Both the position numbers and the translations under genes were made by a program. Of a stretch of DNA of 64,000 nucleotides, positions 47,285 through 55,920 are shown in pieces. The stretch's first letter is position 1, and each line of letters opens with the position of its first letter. The stretch is from NCBI GenBank assembly GCA_016183985.1, contig JACPDN010000006.1, positions 682,001-746,000 on the forward strand. Direction: 5' to 3'. A model generated the notes under the pieces. That model searched no databases, was not told the DNA's origin, and worked only from the letters and a program-made list of their open reading frames with translations. Source of the stretch: Pseudomonadota bacterium (lineage in GTDB: Bacteria > Pseudomonadota > Alphaproteobacteria > Dongiales > Dongiaceae).

Positions 47285-48175
47285 ATGCAGACCGTCGTTG
47301 TCATCGGGCGTCAAGGCCAGTTAGCTCGCGAACTTGCGGCTCTCGATTGGCCAGTGGCACTTCGACCGATCTTCCTCGGCAGGAACGAGGTCAATCTGCT
47401 CGACACATCAACTCTCGATGCGACGCTGTCATACTGGCGCCCTGCTGCCATTATCAATGCTGCCGCCTATACCGCAGTCGACCGCGCGGAAAGTGAGCCA
47501 CTACTCGCGATGACCCTCAATGCCGACCTTCCGGCATGCCTCGCGCGCCTCTCCGCCCAGTACCGTGTTCCTCTGCTGCATGTGTCGACAGATTATGTTT
47601 TTTCCGGCGACTCTGCGCGACTATATTGCGAAGAAGATTCTGTTCTTCCTCTTTCAGTTTATGGTCAAAGCAAGCTTGCTGGCGAGACAGCCGTTTTGGG
47701 CAGCGATGCGACCGCTGTGGTCATTCGTACCGCCAGTCTCTTTGGTCGATATGGCCAGAATTTTCTGAAGACGATGGTGACACGCAGCACCAACCCTCAA
47801 CCGATCCAGATGGTCGCCGATCAGGTGAGTTCGCCGACGCCGACAGCGCTCTTCGCACGTGCCCTGCAACAAATGGCGCGAGACCTCGTTTTGGGTCACC
47901 GCCTGCCGCGATTGCTGCATCTTGCGGGGCAACCGGAATCAACCTGGTTTGCATTCACCAACGCCATTTTCGCGGCACTCCGCCATAAGCACAGAGGATG
48001 TTTGCCGGAATTGCGTCCCGTGCGACTGTCAACATTGACTCGGCCTGCTGTGCGCCCACTTTACAGCGCATTGGACAGCCGCCTCGCCGCCAGTCTCGGT
48101 TACGACCTTCCCCAGTGGCGCATCGCTCTACCTCCATTGATCGATCAATTGACCAACGAAAAGGTCGCAGCATGA
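47285..48175 (+). CDS. rmlD: dTDP-4-dehydrorhamnose reductase
   Basis: A 296-residue short-chain reductase that performs the last step of dTDP-L-rhamnose synthesis with NAD(P)H. Landmarks are the opening VVVIGRQGQLARELAAL (cofactor loop), INAAAYTAVDRAES (about residue 60), HVSTDYVFSGDS, and the Tyr-x-x-x-Lys pair in VYGQSKLAGE. GGAGGAG lies directly before the ATG. Its stop overlaps the rmlA start by four bases, so translation is coupled. rmlB, the second enzyme of the pathway, is not in the window. Confidence 0.94.
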   Translation: MQTVVVIGRQGQLARELAALDWPVALRPIFLGRNEVNLLDTSTLDATLSYWRPAAIINAAAYTAVDRAESEPLLAMTLNADLPACLARLSAQYRVPLLHVSTDYVFSGDSARLYCEEDSVLPLSVYGQSKLAGETAVLGSDATAVVIRTASLFGRYGQNFLKTMVTRSTNPQPIQMVADQVSSPTPTALFARALQQMARDLVLGHRLPRLLHLAGQPESTWFAFTNAIFAALRHKHRGCLPELRPVRLSTLTRPAVRPLYSALDSRLAASLGYDLPQWRIALPPLIDQLTNEKVAA

Positions 48176-49083
48176 AGGGAATCGTCCTCGCCGGCGGTAG
48201 TGGATCGCGCCTCTATCCGATGACGGCATCGGTGACCAAGCAGTTACTGCCTATCTTTGACAAACCGATGATCTACTATCCAGTTGCGACTTTGATGCTG
48301 GCCGGGATCCGCGACATCCTCCTTATATCGACACCGCGTGACATTGAACGCTATGTCGAACTGTTTGGGGACGGATCGCGATGGGGCCTCAACATTGCCT
48401 ATGCGCAGCAGCCCAGGCCGAATGGCATTGCTGAGGCTTTTCGCATCGGTCGCACCTTCCTTGATGGCAAACCCTCATCTCTCATTCTTGGGGACAATCT
48501 GTTTTTCGGTAGCGGGTTACCGCAGCGCCTTACCGCTGCCGCCGCCCTGCAGAATGGCGCTCATATTTTTGCCTGCCGCGTCGACGATCCGGAGCGCTAC
48601 GGTGTAGTAGCGTTTGATGCTGATCAGCGGCCGATATCAATTGTCGAAAAGCCACGCCTGGCTCTATCTAACTGGGCCGTGACCGGGCTCTATTTCTATG
48701 ATGGTCAAGCTTCCGATATCGCCGCAGATATCGCGCCCTCGGCCCGGGGCGAATTGGAAATCACGGATTTGAACGCGCATTACCTGAACAAAGATTGCTT
48801 GGTCGTCGAGCGGTTGGGGCGTGGCTTTGCCTGGCTGGATACAGGCACGCCCGAAACGCTGATGGCTGCAACACAGTTCGTTTGCGCTCTTGAGACCCGG
48901 CAGGGCATCAAAATCGCTTGCCTGGAAGAGATCGCGCTTGCGCAGGGCTTCATTGGCGCGGATGACTTCGCAAGGCAGGCCGCATCGGCCCCCGGCAGTG
49001 CTTATGGCCGCTATCTCAAGAACCTGCTGGGCGACCTAGAAATAGATGCACGGCCGATATCTCTGCGGGTCGTTAGCGCATGA
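48172..49083 (+). CDS. rmlA: Glucose-1-phosphate thymidylyltransferase
   Basis: A 303-residue nucleotidyltransferase that makes dTDP-glucose, the first step of the dTDP-rhamnose pathway. It has the nucleotide-binding GIVLAGGSGSRLYPMTASVTKQ, the dimer-interface DKPMIYYPVATLMLAGI, LILGDNLFFGSGL, and VEKPRLALSNWAVTGLYFYD. The start overlaps the rmlD stop as ATGA. A 178-base AT-rich gap follows, with an ATTAC-T-GTAAT palindrome, which may separate two transcription units. Confidence 0.95.
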   Translation: MKGIVLAGGSGSRLYPMTASVTKQLLPIFDKPMIYYPVATLMLAGIRDILLISTPRDIERYVELFGDGSRWGLNIAYAQQPRPNGIAEAFRIGRTFLDGKPSSLILGDNLFFGSGLPQRLTAAAALQNGAHIFACRVDDPERYGVVAFDADQRPISIVEKPRLALSNWAVTGLYFYDGQASDIAADIAPSARGELEITDLNAHYLNKDCLVVERLGRGFAWLDTGTPETLMAATQFVCALETRQGIKIACLEEIALAQGFIGADDFARQAASAPGSAYGRYLKNLLGDLEIDARPISLRVVSA

Positions 49084-49261
49084 TCTTCATTATATATTAC
49101 CGTGTGTCATTACTGTAATAATCGCATTTCTATTTGATTTTATAGGATAATCATCCACGCGTGGGAGTATTTTTATTTATGTATTTCTTGAAGCTATTTC
49201 GCGCGCTTGCTAATATTGCAGCGCAAGACAGAGCCAGAGGCCAGATGGAAAGGGTGCTTGC

Positions 49262-50794
49262 GTGATCAGTACTACTGCCAAGCGCAACCAGGACGTCCAT
49301 ATTCTCGATCAAATGCGGCGCGGCTATGTGAAGAAGCCGGCAATTCTCTATAGCGGCCAGCCTAGCAATACAATTTGCGCCCTGGCCGGAGACGCTTATG
49401 CCTTGCTCAAGATCAAGCGTGTCACAGATGACCATCTCCTGACACGCGACATGGCCGGTCTGGATCAGCGCCTGACGGAGGCGCCTATTCAGATTGCGGC
49501 AATCATTGCCTTTGATCAAGGAGAGCGAGAACTTGTCGACCGGGCCGGCGACTGGCTGCACAAGCGCAGTAGCGGAGCGACACCGGCGCCACAACTCATC
49601 GCATCCGACGACGTCGTTGGATTTTCAGCCAGCATTCTTGACACAACCCGGCAATTGGCCCAGCGCAACGCCGAACTCACCACATCCCTCTTTCGTCAAT
49701 TGGCTGATGCCCGGCAGGCCAATGAAGATTTGCAGAACCGTTTTGCCGCACTAGAGGCGTTCATCGACCGGGCGGGACTGCAGCCGTTCGATGTCGCCTT
49801 CATCAATCCGCCCGTCGAGGACGAATTGGAACCCAATGTGCTGGCGACCGCCGGCAACGGCGGAATCAGTCAAATTCTTCCGGTCGCCAGCACCGGCGTC
49901 AGCGCTATCGCGCTCCATATCGGCAAGGCGACGCCGCGCAGCGATGCGATTCTTCGCGCCACGCTGCAAACCGTGGAAGATGGGCGCCTGATTGAAACCT
50001 GGTCTATGCCGGCTGCGGACCTTCACGCCGGCTGGATGACGTTGGCGTTACGCAAGACGATTGCTGGCCTGCGCCGCACGTTGCGCCTCATCATATCGGT
50101 CGAAGGCCACGGGGCTGACCTACCGACACTTTCGCTCGGCAATGCTCAGCCGCTCCCACTGTTTCGTCTGCAGGACACCGATCTGCGGCAATCGATCTCA
50201 AGCAGCAGCCTGGCTTTGCAGGTCTATGTGGGCCTTCCAGGCGTTGTCCCGCCAACGCCTGGGACCTTTGCCGCCCATTCCAAGCGGGATCGAGCCGAGC
50301 AGGGCCTGCGCGAAATGACCGTGCCACAGGATGTGTTGTCGCAGGCTTACCAGGTATCACTGGATGCCGAGCCATCGGTCTTTGATGGCGTTCGTTATCT
50401 CGATAGTGAACGCGTCGTTTCCTGCCATCCACCTGCCTTCGGCAATACCGTTGCCAAGATTGCCGGCGGCTGTCCCGTCGGAGCCTTGCGTATCTCTGCC
50501 AACCTATTGGTCGCGCACGAAAAGGCGCGCGACGTCGAATTCGCCCTGTTGGCATGCGGCAGTGACGACCGAGTGCTCGGGCTCCTGGCCGGTACCGCTG
50601 ATCCGCAGCCGGGCGAAGGCTTTTCCGGATGGGTTCGCGTGCCCGCCCAACAGCCACGCTTTGCCAGCCTCTACCTCGATGCGCCGGCACGGGAGGAAAG
50701 CGATCTCTATCTGGTGACGCGCATGGTGGAGCCCGGCAATCATGATTTTGCCTGGGCCCGCTTTTCCAACATCCATGCGCTCGCGCAGGGATAA
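49262..50794 (+). CDS. Glycan-locus protein of unknown function
   Basis: A 510-residue protein that I do not recognise. The first about 120 residues are alpha/beta, a helical, probably coiled-coil stretch follows at about 127-172 (LDTTRQLAQRNAELTTSLFR), and the remaining 330 residues are beta-rich with repeated aromatic and Asp/Gly turns (for example LLACGSDDRVLGLLAGTADP), perhaps two beta-sandwich domains. There is no signal peptide or membrane segment. It starts the second half of the plus-strand run, and the next gene, a GT2-GT4 fusion, follows after four bases. It may be a scaffold or carbohydrate-binding partner of the transferase; this is inference. Confidence 0.65.
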   Translation: MISTTAKRNQDVHILDQMRRGYVKKPAILYSGQPSNTICALAGDAYALLKIKRVTDDHLLTRDMAGLDQRLTEAPIQIAAIIAFDQGERELVDRAGDWLHKRSSGATPAPQLIASDDVVGFSASILDTTRQLAQRNAELTTSLFRQLADARQANEDLQNRFAALEAFIDRAGLQPFDVAFINPPVEDELEPNVLATAGNGGISQILPVASTGVSAIALHIGKATPRSDAILRATLQTVEDGRLIETWSMPAADLHAGWMTLALRKTIAGLRRTLRLIISVEGHGADLPTLSLGNAQPLPLFRLQDTDLRQSISSSSLALQVYVGLPGVVPPTPGTFAAHSKRDRAEQGLREMTVPQDVLSQAYQVSLDAEPSVFDGVRYLDSERVVSCHPPAFGNTVAKIAGGCPVGALRISANLLVAHEKARDVEFALLACGSDDRVLGLLAGTADPQPGEGFSGWVRVPAQQPRFASLYLDAPAREESDLYLVTRMVEPGNHDFAWARFSNIHALAQG

Positions 50795-50798
50795 GACG

Positions 50799-53516
50799 AT
50801 GGGGACGCGGAAAGTTGGCCGAGTTGTCAATGCAGACAACGCACTTGCGACGAAAATCGACGATGGCTTCAGGCCACGTCTCGCCATCGTTATCCCCGTC
50901 TATAAGCACTCAGTATTGATGTCGGAGGCGGTTGAATCCGCTCTCGCTCAACAGGCTGATTTTGGCATTGCGATTATAGTCGTTGATGACGGCTGCCCTT
51001 TTCCCGAGACAGAGACGATCGGATCGGCTTACGCCACTGCCCATGACAGTGTTTTCTATGTCCGCAAACCCAATGGCGGTCTGAGTTCTGCCCGCAATTA
51101 CGGCGTTGACTTTGCCCTCGACCTTTTCCCGGCACTTGAGGCCGTCTACTTCCTGGATGCCGACAATCGCATCACGCCAACCGCGATGCGTGACGTATTG
51201 GCCTATCTCAACAGCCGACCGGAGATCGCCTGGGTCTACCCAAACATCGATAAGTTCGGAATCGGTTGGAATGGTAGCTATCAGGCGCCCTATTCACGCC
51301 TGTTGCATCTTACCTTCGACAATATCTGCGAAGCTGGAAGCATGGTCGCACGGCGCGTCTTCGATGCCGGAATTCGCTTTGACGAGACGATGAAGGCAGG
51401 GTTTGAAGATTGGGATTTCTGGCTGCAATGCGTCTCGAGCGGGTTCGAGGGCGCCAATTATCCCTTCTTTGGTTTCGACTATCGTCAGCGGGCCGAAAGC
51501 ATGCTGCGGGACTCTCACCGCACCAAGGCCGCTATCATGTCCTATATCCGGGAAAAGCACAAAAAGCTCTTTCAGCCAGACACTTTGGCGCAATGGGAGC
51601 ATGAGGAGAGTCCGCGCTATGCTGCGATCGCAACTGGAACTTATGCCGTTTCGCTCTTCACCGACCCTAACGCGCAGCATGCCAAGATCGACCTCGAAAC
51701 CTATATAGATCGCTATTGGGCAGCGCTCGCTGAACCGGATGCTCATGGCACCCCCCCATTTATGCTGTGGATTGCGCCGGCGCATCTCCAGGCCCTGCGC
51801 AAGATCGGCGTGATCCATAACGTTCTCTGGCATGCTGAGCGGCTGGCGGAAAAACATCATCTCGTCGCAATCCGCCTGGAGCATGACTCTGGAAGAATTG
51901 AGATACGCAGGATCGAAGCCGGCGCACCTGACTATATGGCGAAGAAACCGCTCGCCTGGATGTGCTCTGTCGATCTTTTCAAAGCCTGCGTCGATGATAT
52001 TTCCGACGAATGGATCGGTTCGATCCGCAGCCGGCGCCCCTCGCCGGACACCGTCGAACTGGTGATCCGCGGTCCCTTCAAGGCTTTCGATCTCGACCGC
52101 ACGGTCCTCTCGGCCACAAATGGCCTTCTTTCGACCCTGGGCGTCTTCCGTGACTCTGCCTATCGTCGCGGCGCCAATCAACGCTGGACCTGGCGGGGCG
52201 GCTACTTCCCGGCCATTCGATCCCACCACAAGCTTTTGCGCGAGGCGCTCGGCGCGTCACCTGTAACGCCACGGATCGTGAGTAAAGATCAAGCCCCACG
52301 TATCGGCTTTCTTCTGCCGATCGCCTCCTTTGGCGGGGTGGAGAAGGTTGCCTATGCGATGGCGCGGGAATTGTCACGGCTTGGCTATGAAACCCATCTC
52401 TATGTGCTCGCCAAGTCATCCTGCGAGATGGTCTTCGATCCCGCGGATTTTGCCAGCCTGAACTTCCTGATGGATGACTATCCGCTTTGGGGCGGCGCTC
52501 ATCACTTCGCCGGTCATGACATCATGATGGCTCAAGACGAAGGTGCTCGCGTTGAACGCCTGACCGGCTTGCTGGCTGGGCTTGATGTGGTGATCAACTG
52601 TCAGGTGGCGCCGGTCAATGCCATTCTGGGTGAGCTTCGTCGTCGCGGCGTCAAGATCTTGGACCACGTTCATGTCCTGGATCGGACTCGATCCGGTCGT
52701 ACTGCGGGTCATCCCTATGTCGCGCTAGCTTATGAGCACATTTACGACGTAATCCTCACCTGCTCAAAACAAATGGTGGATTGGTTCCACGGCATGGGTG
52801 TTCCCAACGCCAAGCTGATGCATATTCCCAATGCACCAAGCTTTGACCTGCGCGAAGCAGAGGTCCGCACCATTTTACGGCAGCGACAGCGACGTGGCAT
52901 TCAGGACCGTCTGCAGGCCATTTTCCTGGGCCGCCTCGATTCCCAGAAAGGCATTGAGCGCCTATACGCCGCGGCAAGCCTCATCAAGCGGCGACAATTG
53001 CCGATCGATATACGCCTGGTCGGTGCCGAAGTCCTGAATGAACAAGGTCGAGGCTCTTGGACGGAGCGCTTTGCCGGACTCGGAATCAAGCTGGAGCCCG
53101 CTATCTATTCCGCAAAAGGCCTGACGGATGCTTTCGCAGAGGCAGATGCTCTGCTGCTGACGTCGCGCTGGGAGGGCGCGCCACTCACAATCCTTGAGGC
53201 CCAGCGCGTGGGCTGCGTACCGATCGTGACCGATGTCGGCGCGGTGAGTGAGCTGGTGGAGCATGACGTCAATGGTCTGTTGCTCCGCGCCGAGGACGAT
53301 AACGACGTCGCACTTGAATTGGTGGCGGCGCTTGAGCGTCTGCTCAGTGAGCCCCACCACCTAAATCGGCTCTCGACAAAGGCCGCCGAAGATCTGGCGA
53401 GCCGAACCTGGGCTGAAAACCTGTCGCCGCTCATCGATCGGCTTGAGGCTTGGTTTCCATTCAGGTCGGAGGAAATCGAGCTACGCCGAACCGTAACCTC
53501 GAGTCCCGGTCGGTGA
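50799..53516 (+). CDS. Bifunctional glycosyltransferase (GT2-GT4 fusion)
   Basis: A 905-residue protein with two transferase domains. The N-terminal GT2 domain opens with RLAIVIPVYKHSVLMSEAVES (about residue 27 on) and has VYFLDADNRITP (DxD) and GFEDWDFWL (ED). The C-terminal GT4 domain contains IGFLLPIASFGGVEKVAYAM (about 505), HVHVLDRTRSGRTAG, LQAIFLGRLDSQKGIERLYAA and LLTSRWEGAPLTILEAQRVG with the E-x7-E pair. It should add two sugars in sequence or one bond each to a growing chain in the cytoplasm. It lies four bases downstream of the unknown 510-residue gene and 14 bases upstream of a secreted hydrolase-like gene. Confidence 0.9.
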   Translation: MGTRKVGRVVNADNALATKIDDGFRPRLAIVIPVYKHSVLMSEAVESALAQQADFGIAIIVVDDGCPFPETETIGSAYATAHDSVFYVRKPNGGLSSARNYGVDFALDLFPALEAVYFLDADNRITPTAMRDVLAYLNSRPEIAWVYPNIDKFGIGWNGSYQAPYSRLLHLTFDNICEAGSMVARRVFDAGIRFDETMKAGFEDWDFWLQCVSSGFEGANYPFFGFDYRQRAESMLRDSHRTKAAIMSYIREKHKKLFQPDTLAQWEHEESPRYAAIATGTYAVSLFTDPNAQHAKIDLETYIDRYWAALAEPDAHGTPPFMLWIAPAHLQALRKIGVIHNVLWHAERLAEKHHLVAIRLEHDSGRIEIRRIEAGAPDYMAKKPLAWMCSVDLFKACVDDISDEWIGSIRSRRPSPDTVELVIRGPFKAFDLDRTVLSATNGLLSTLGVFRDSAYRRGANQRWTWRGGYFPAIRSHHKLLREALGASPVTPRIVSKDQAPRIGFLLPIASFGGVEKVAYAMARELSRLGYETHLYVLAKSSCEMVFDPADFASLNFLMDDYPLWGGAHHFAGHDIMMAQDEGARVERLTGLLAGLDVVINCQVAPVNAILGELRRRGVKILDHVHVLDRTRSGRTAGHPYVALAYEHIYDVILTCSKQMVDWFHGMGVPNAKLMHIPNAPSFDLREAEVRTILRQRQRRGIQDRLQAIFLGRLDSQKGIERLYAAASLIKRRQLPIDIRLVGAEVLNEQGRGSWTERFAGLGIKLEPAIYSAKGLTDAFAEADALLLTSRWEGAPLTILEAQRVGCVPIVTDVGAVSELVEHDVNGLLLRAEDDNDVALELVAALERLLSEPHHLNRLSTKAAEDLASRTWAENLSPLIDRLEAWFPFRSEEIELRRTVTSSPGR

Positions 53517-53530
53517 GCGACGGCAACCAC

Positions 53531-54661
53531 ATGCAGCGTGGCATTCTGCCGTTGCTGGCAATTGCCTTCTGCTTCGCAGGCAGCGGCGGTTTGGCGCTAG
53601 CCAACGGGGCAGAGGATAGCGCCGGCACGATCGGCATTGTTACGGCGAACGTTGCCTGGGAGAGCCCCACGGATGCCCGGGCGACATTTGCGGAGATTGC
53701 CGGCGCCGGCTTCTCCAGCGTCCGTATCGGTCTCAAGAATCCCGTTACCAGTACTTACGCCGCCCTCGCCGCCGCCAATGAGGCCGGCCTGAGGATTCTC
53801 ATAACCTTTCCACTTGTTGATGGCAGCGTCTCCATAGCAGGCACACCGCCCCGCGCCGCAACCAAACGCTTTTTCAACGCTTTCGGCCTCTCCCAGATCG
53901 ACCTCCTGCGTTTTGAAAGGCGCGTCGACGACCTTCTTGATTTCGTTGAAAGCAATCGGATTCCATTGCTTGGCTTGGAGCTTGGCAACGAAATCAACTG
54001 GTCGGGCTATAATGGCGATCTACCGCTGAGGCAGACGGGTGAGGTCATCTTTGATCGAGCCGCATTTGCGCCGGACGTCGCTGCACGCTTTGACGCCGGC
54101 ATGGTCCGATATCGGCAAGTTCTTGAAATCGCCCGAGCAAGCCTTGCCGCCCGGCCGACGCTTGCCAATGTAAAACTGCTCAGCGCGGGGCTGGCCGACA
54201 TCAATTCTGCTTTCATCCGCCAGAGCGGTGCAACTTATATCGCTCCGACTCTTGTCTATGACGACTATGTCCGGCAACACGTATTCGCTTTGACTGACGC
54301 CGTCGGTATCCATCTCTATGAACCGTTGCGCAGGGCCAGTCAGAAGATCGCACGACCTGGTATGATCGAGACCCAGCTTGCCGACTGCGGGCAACAGGCT
54401 TTTGCCAATCGCCCTTGCTGGATCACGGAATTCGGCAGTGCCCTGCCTGAGACAGACTGCGCCATTGAAGATGACGGACGCATTGCGCTGGTTCGGCCGC
54501 TGCTCGATTACCTTGCAGCGCCAGATCGAGCGCAGCGCGTGCCTTACGCGTTCTATTACGATTGGGATGCCGATAAGAGCTTCGCCCTGAATCGCTGCGG
54601 CAGTCCGACAGCCCTTGTCGACGCACTATCCGGCGCTAATGGCGATAACAGGCAACACTAG
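53531..54661 (+). CDS. Secreted glycoside-hydrolase-like TIM-barrel protein
   Basis: A 376-residue exported protein. The signal peptide (about 1-25, ending GLALA-NG) is followed by GIVTANVAWESPTDARATFAE, a barrel strand-helix pattern with SVRIGL, LRILITFPLVDG and then LGLELGNEINWSGYNGD, where the Glu after Gly-Asn is the acid/base position of clan A glycoside hydrolases. A second Glu in CWITEFGSALPE is a good nucleophile candidate. The family is not assigned. It could trim or depolymerise the polysaccharide made by the surrounding genes. The ATG at 53531 follows the preceding stop by 14 bases and gives the signal peptide. Confidence 0.75.
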   Translation: MQRGILPLLAIAFCFAGSGGLALANGAEDSAGTIGIVTANVAWESPTDARATFAEIAGAGFSSVRIGLKNPVTSTYAALAAANEAGLRILITFPLVDGSVSIAGTPPRAATKRFFNAFGLSQIDLLRFERRVDDLLDFVESNRIPLLGLELGNEINWSGYNGDLPLRQTGEVIFDRAAFAPDVAARFDAGMVRYRQVLEIARASLAARPTLANVKLLSAGLADINSAFIRQSGATYIAPTLVYDDYVRQHVFALTDAVGIHLYEPLRRASQKIARPGMIETQLADCGQQAFANRPCWITEFGSALPETDCAIEDDGRIALVRPLLDYLAAPDRAQRVPYAFYYDWDADKSFALNRCGSPTALVDALSGANGDNRQH

Positions 54662-54711
54662 AACTTACTTGGCAGTAACCTATACCCGTTCGGGGGGAAG
54701 AGGAGATCGTG

Positions 54712-55917
54712 ATGAAGAGACTTTGTTTTGGCCGACAACCGGCCGATACCCGTTACCGCTATCATCCAGGCATGCCGTTTTCAGAAGGCTTGCCGCGCTC
54801 GAATAGCGCCGCCTTCAGCACGATGTCGCGCAACTTCTACCTGACGTCGAACAAGGGCAACATGCTGATCGGCGAAGGGGCCGCGCGCATCTTCGACTAT
54901 GACCGCAACTACAGCTGCATGTTGAGCGTGCATGTTCTTTATGACGCCTATAAAGGATCTAAAGAAGCCATGGACATGCTCAATAATAATTTCGATGCCC
55001 TGGTCCTACCCATGGCGAACGAGATTCGGCCCAATCTCAACCATGTCTCGCTGCTGCGGGTACTGGAGCAGATCAAGATTCCGGTCGTGGTACTCGGCAT
55101 GGGCATGCAGAATGAGATGGAGGATCTTACAGCGCTCGAACCCGCGACGGTCGACCTCTTGCGCTGGATCGACGAACGAGCGCTCGTCTTTGGCGTCCGC
55201 GGCACGCAGACCGAGACGTGGCTGAAGAAGATGGGGTTCAAGAACCCCACGGCACTCGGCTGCCCCAGCATGATGCTCTACCCAGAAAATATCCTCTCCA
55301 TCAAGGCACCGATCAAAACACCGGCAGAATACCGGTTTGCCACTGCTGGCTATCTGCAAAAAAAATCAGTACGCGGCAAGCAACTGGCAAAGTTCTTTGC
55401 CGGTCAGAAGTGCTCCTACATCTTTCAAGATGAAATCTTTCAGTTCAAAGAAGAGCTGCAGGGTCGTCATTTTTATGACGACGCTCGCAATCAGCTACTG
55501 CACAGCGTCTTTGAACCTCTGGTCAATGAAGCGATCGGGTGCGATGCGCCGTTCGACAAATATTTCTACTTCGATACCGTGGACGCCTGGCGGCAATGCT
55601 ATGGCTGGCATGACGTCTTTATCGGCGATCGCTTCCATGGCGGGGTTGCAGCACTCCAAGTGGGCTTGCCGACGGCAATTCTATTTAAGGATTTGCGCGT
55701 CAAGGAACTCAGCGAATTCTTCGGCGTACCCCATACTACGGTCGACAAGGCGTGCACCATGGGCATTGAGGCTTTCATGGCGGAGTTCATGTCCGAAGCA
55801 CGGATTGAAGCCTTCCTTGACACCTATCGCCTGCGCCTCAAGAACTTTCATCGCCATCTGACGGAGGCGGGTCTTTCCATGACAGAGAATTATCAAGCCA
55901 TGCTCATGGCGGCTTGA
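54712..55917 (+). CDS. Polysaccharide pyruvyl transferase family protein
   Basis: A 401-residue protein of the CsaB/ExoV/WcaK family that transfers pyruvate from phosphoenolpyruvate to a sugar, giving an acidic ketal. Landmarks are VLGMGMQNEMEDL, ALVFGVRGTQTETWLKKMGF (about residue 160), and the late DVFIGDRFHGGVAALQVGLPTAIL, the characteristic conserved end motif. An AGGAG site precedes the ATG; a GTG directly before it is an alternative. It follows the hydrolase-like gene after 50 bases and is followed at once by an SGNH hydrolase gene (three-base gap). Confidence 0.85.
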   Translation: MKRLCFGRQPADTRYRYHPGMPFSEGLPRSNSAAFSTMSRNFYLTSNKGNMLIGEGAARIFDYDRNYSCMLSVHVLYDAYKGSKEAMDMLNNNFDALVLPMANEIRPNLNHVSLLRVLEQIKIPVVVLGMGMQNEMEDLTALEPATVDLLRWIDERALVFGVRGTQTETWLKKMGFKNPTALGCPSMMLYPENILSIKAPIKTPAEYRFATAGYLQKKSVRGKQLAKFFAGQKCSYIFQDEIFQFKEELQGRHFYDDARNQLLHSVFEPLVNEAIGCDAPFDKYFYFDTVDAWRQCYGWHDVFIGDRFHGGVAALQVGLPTAILFKDLRVKELSEFFGVPHTTVDKACTMGIEAFMAEFMSEARIEAFLDTYRLRLKNFHRHLTEAGLSMTENYQAMLMAA

Positions 55918-55920
55918 CCC

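Noticed and set aside
47998-48175. A 5' extension of the rmlA frame that would add 58 residues
   Set aside because: It overlaps the 3' end of rmlD; rmlA proteins begin with MKGIVLAGG, matching the ATG at 48172.
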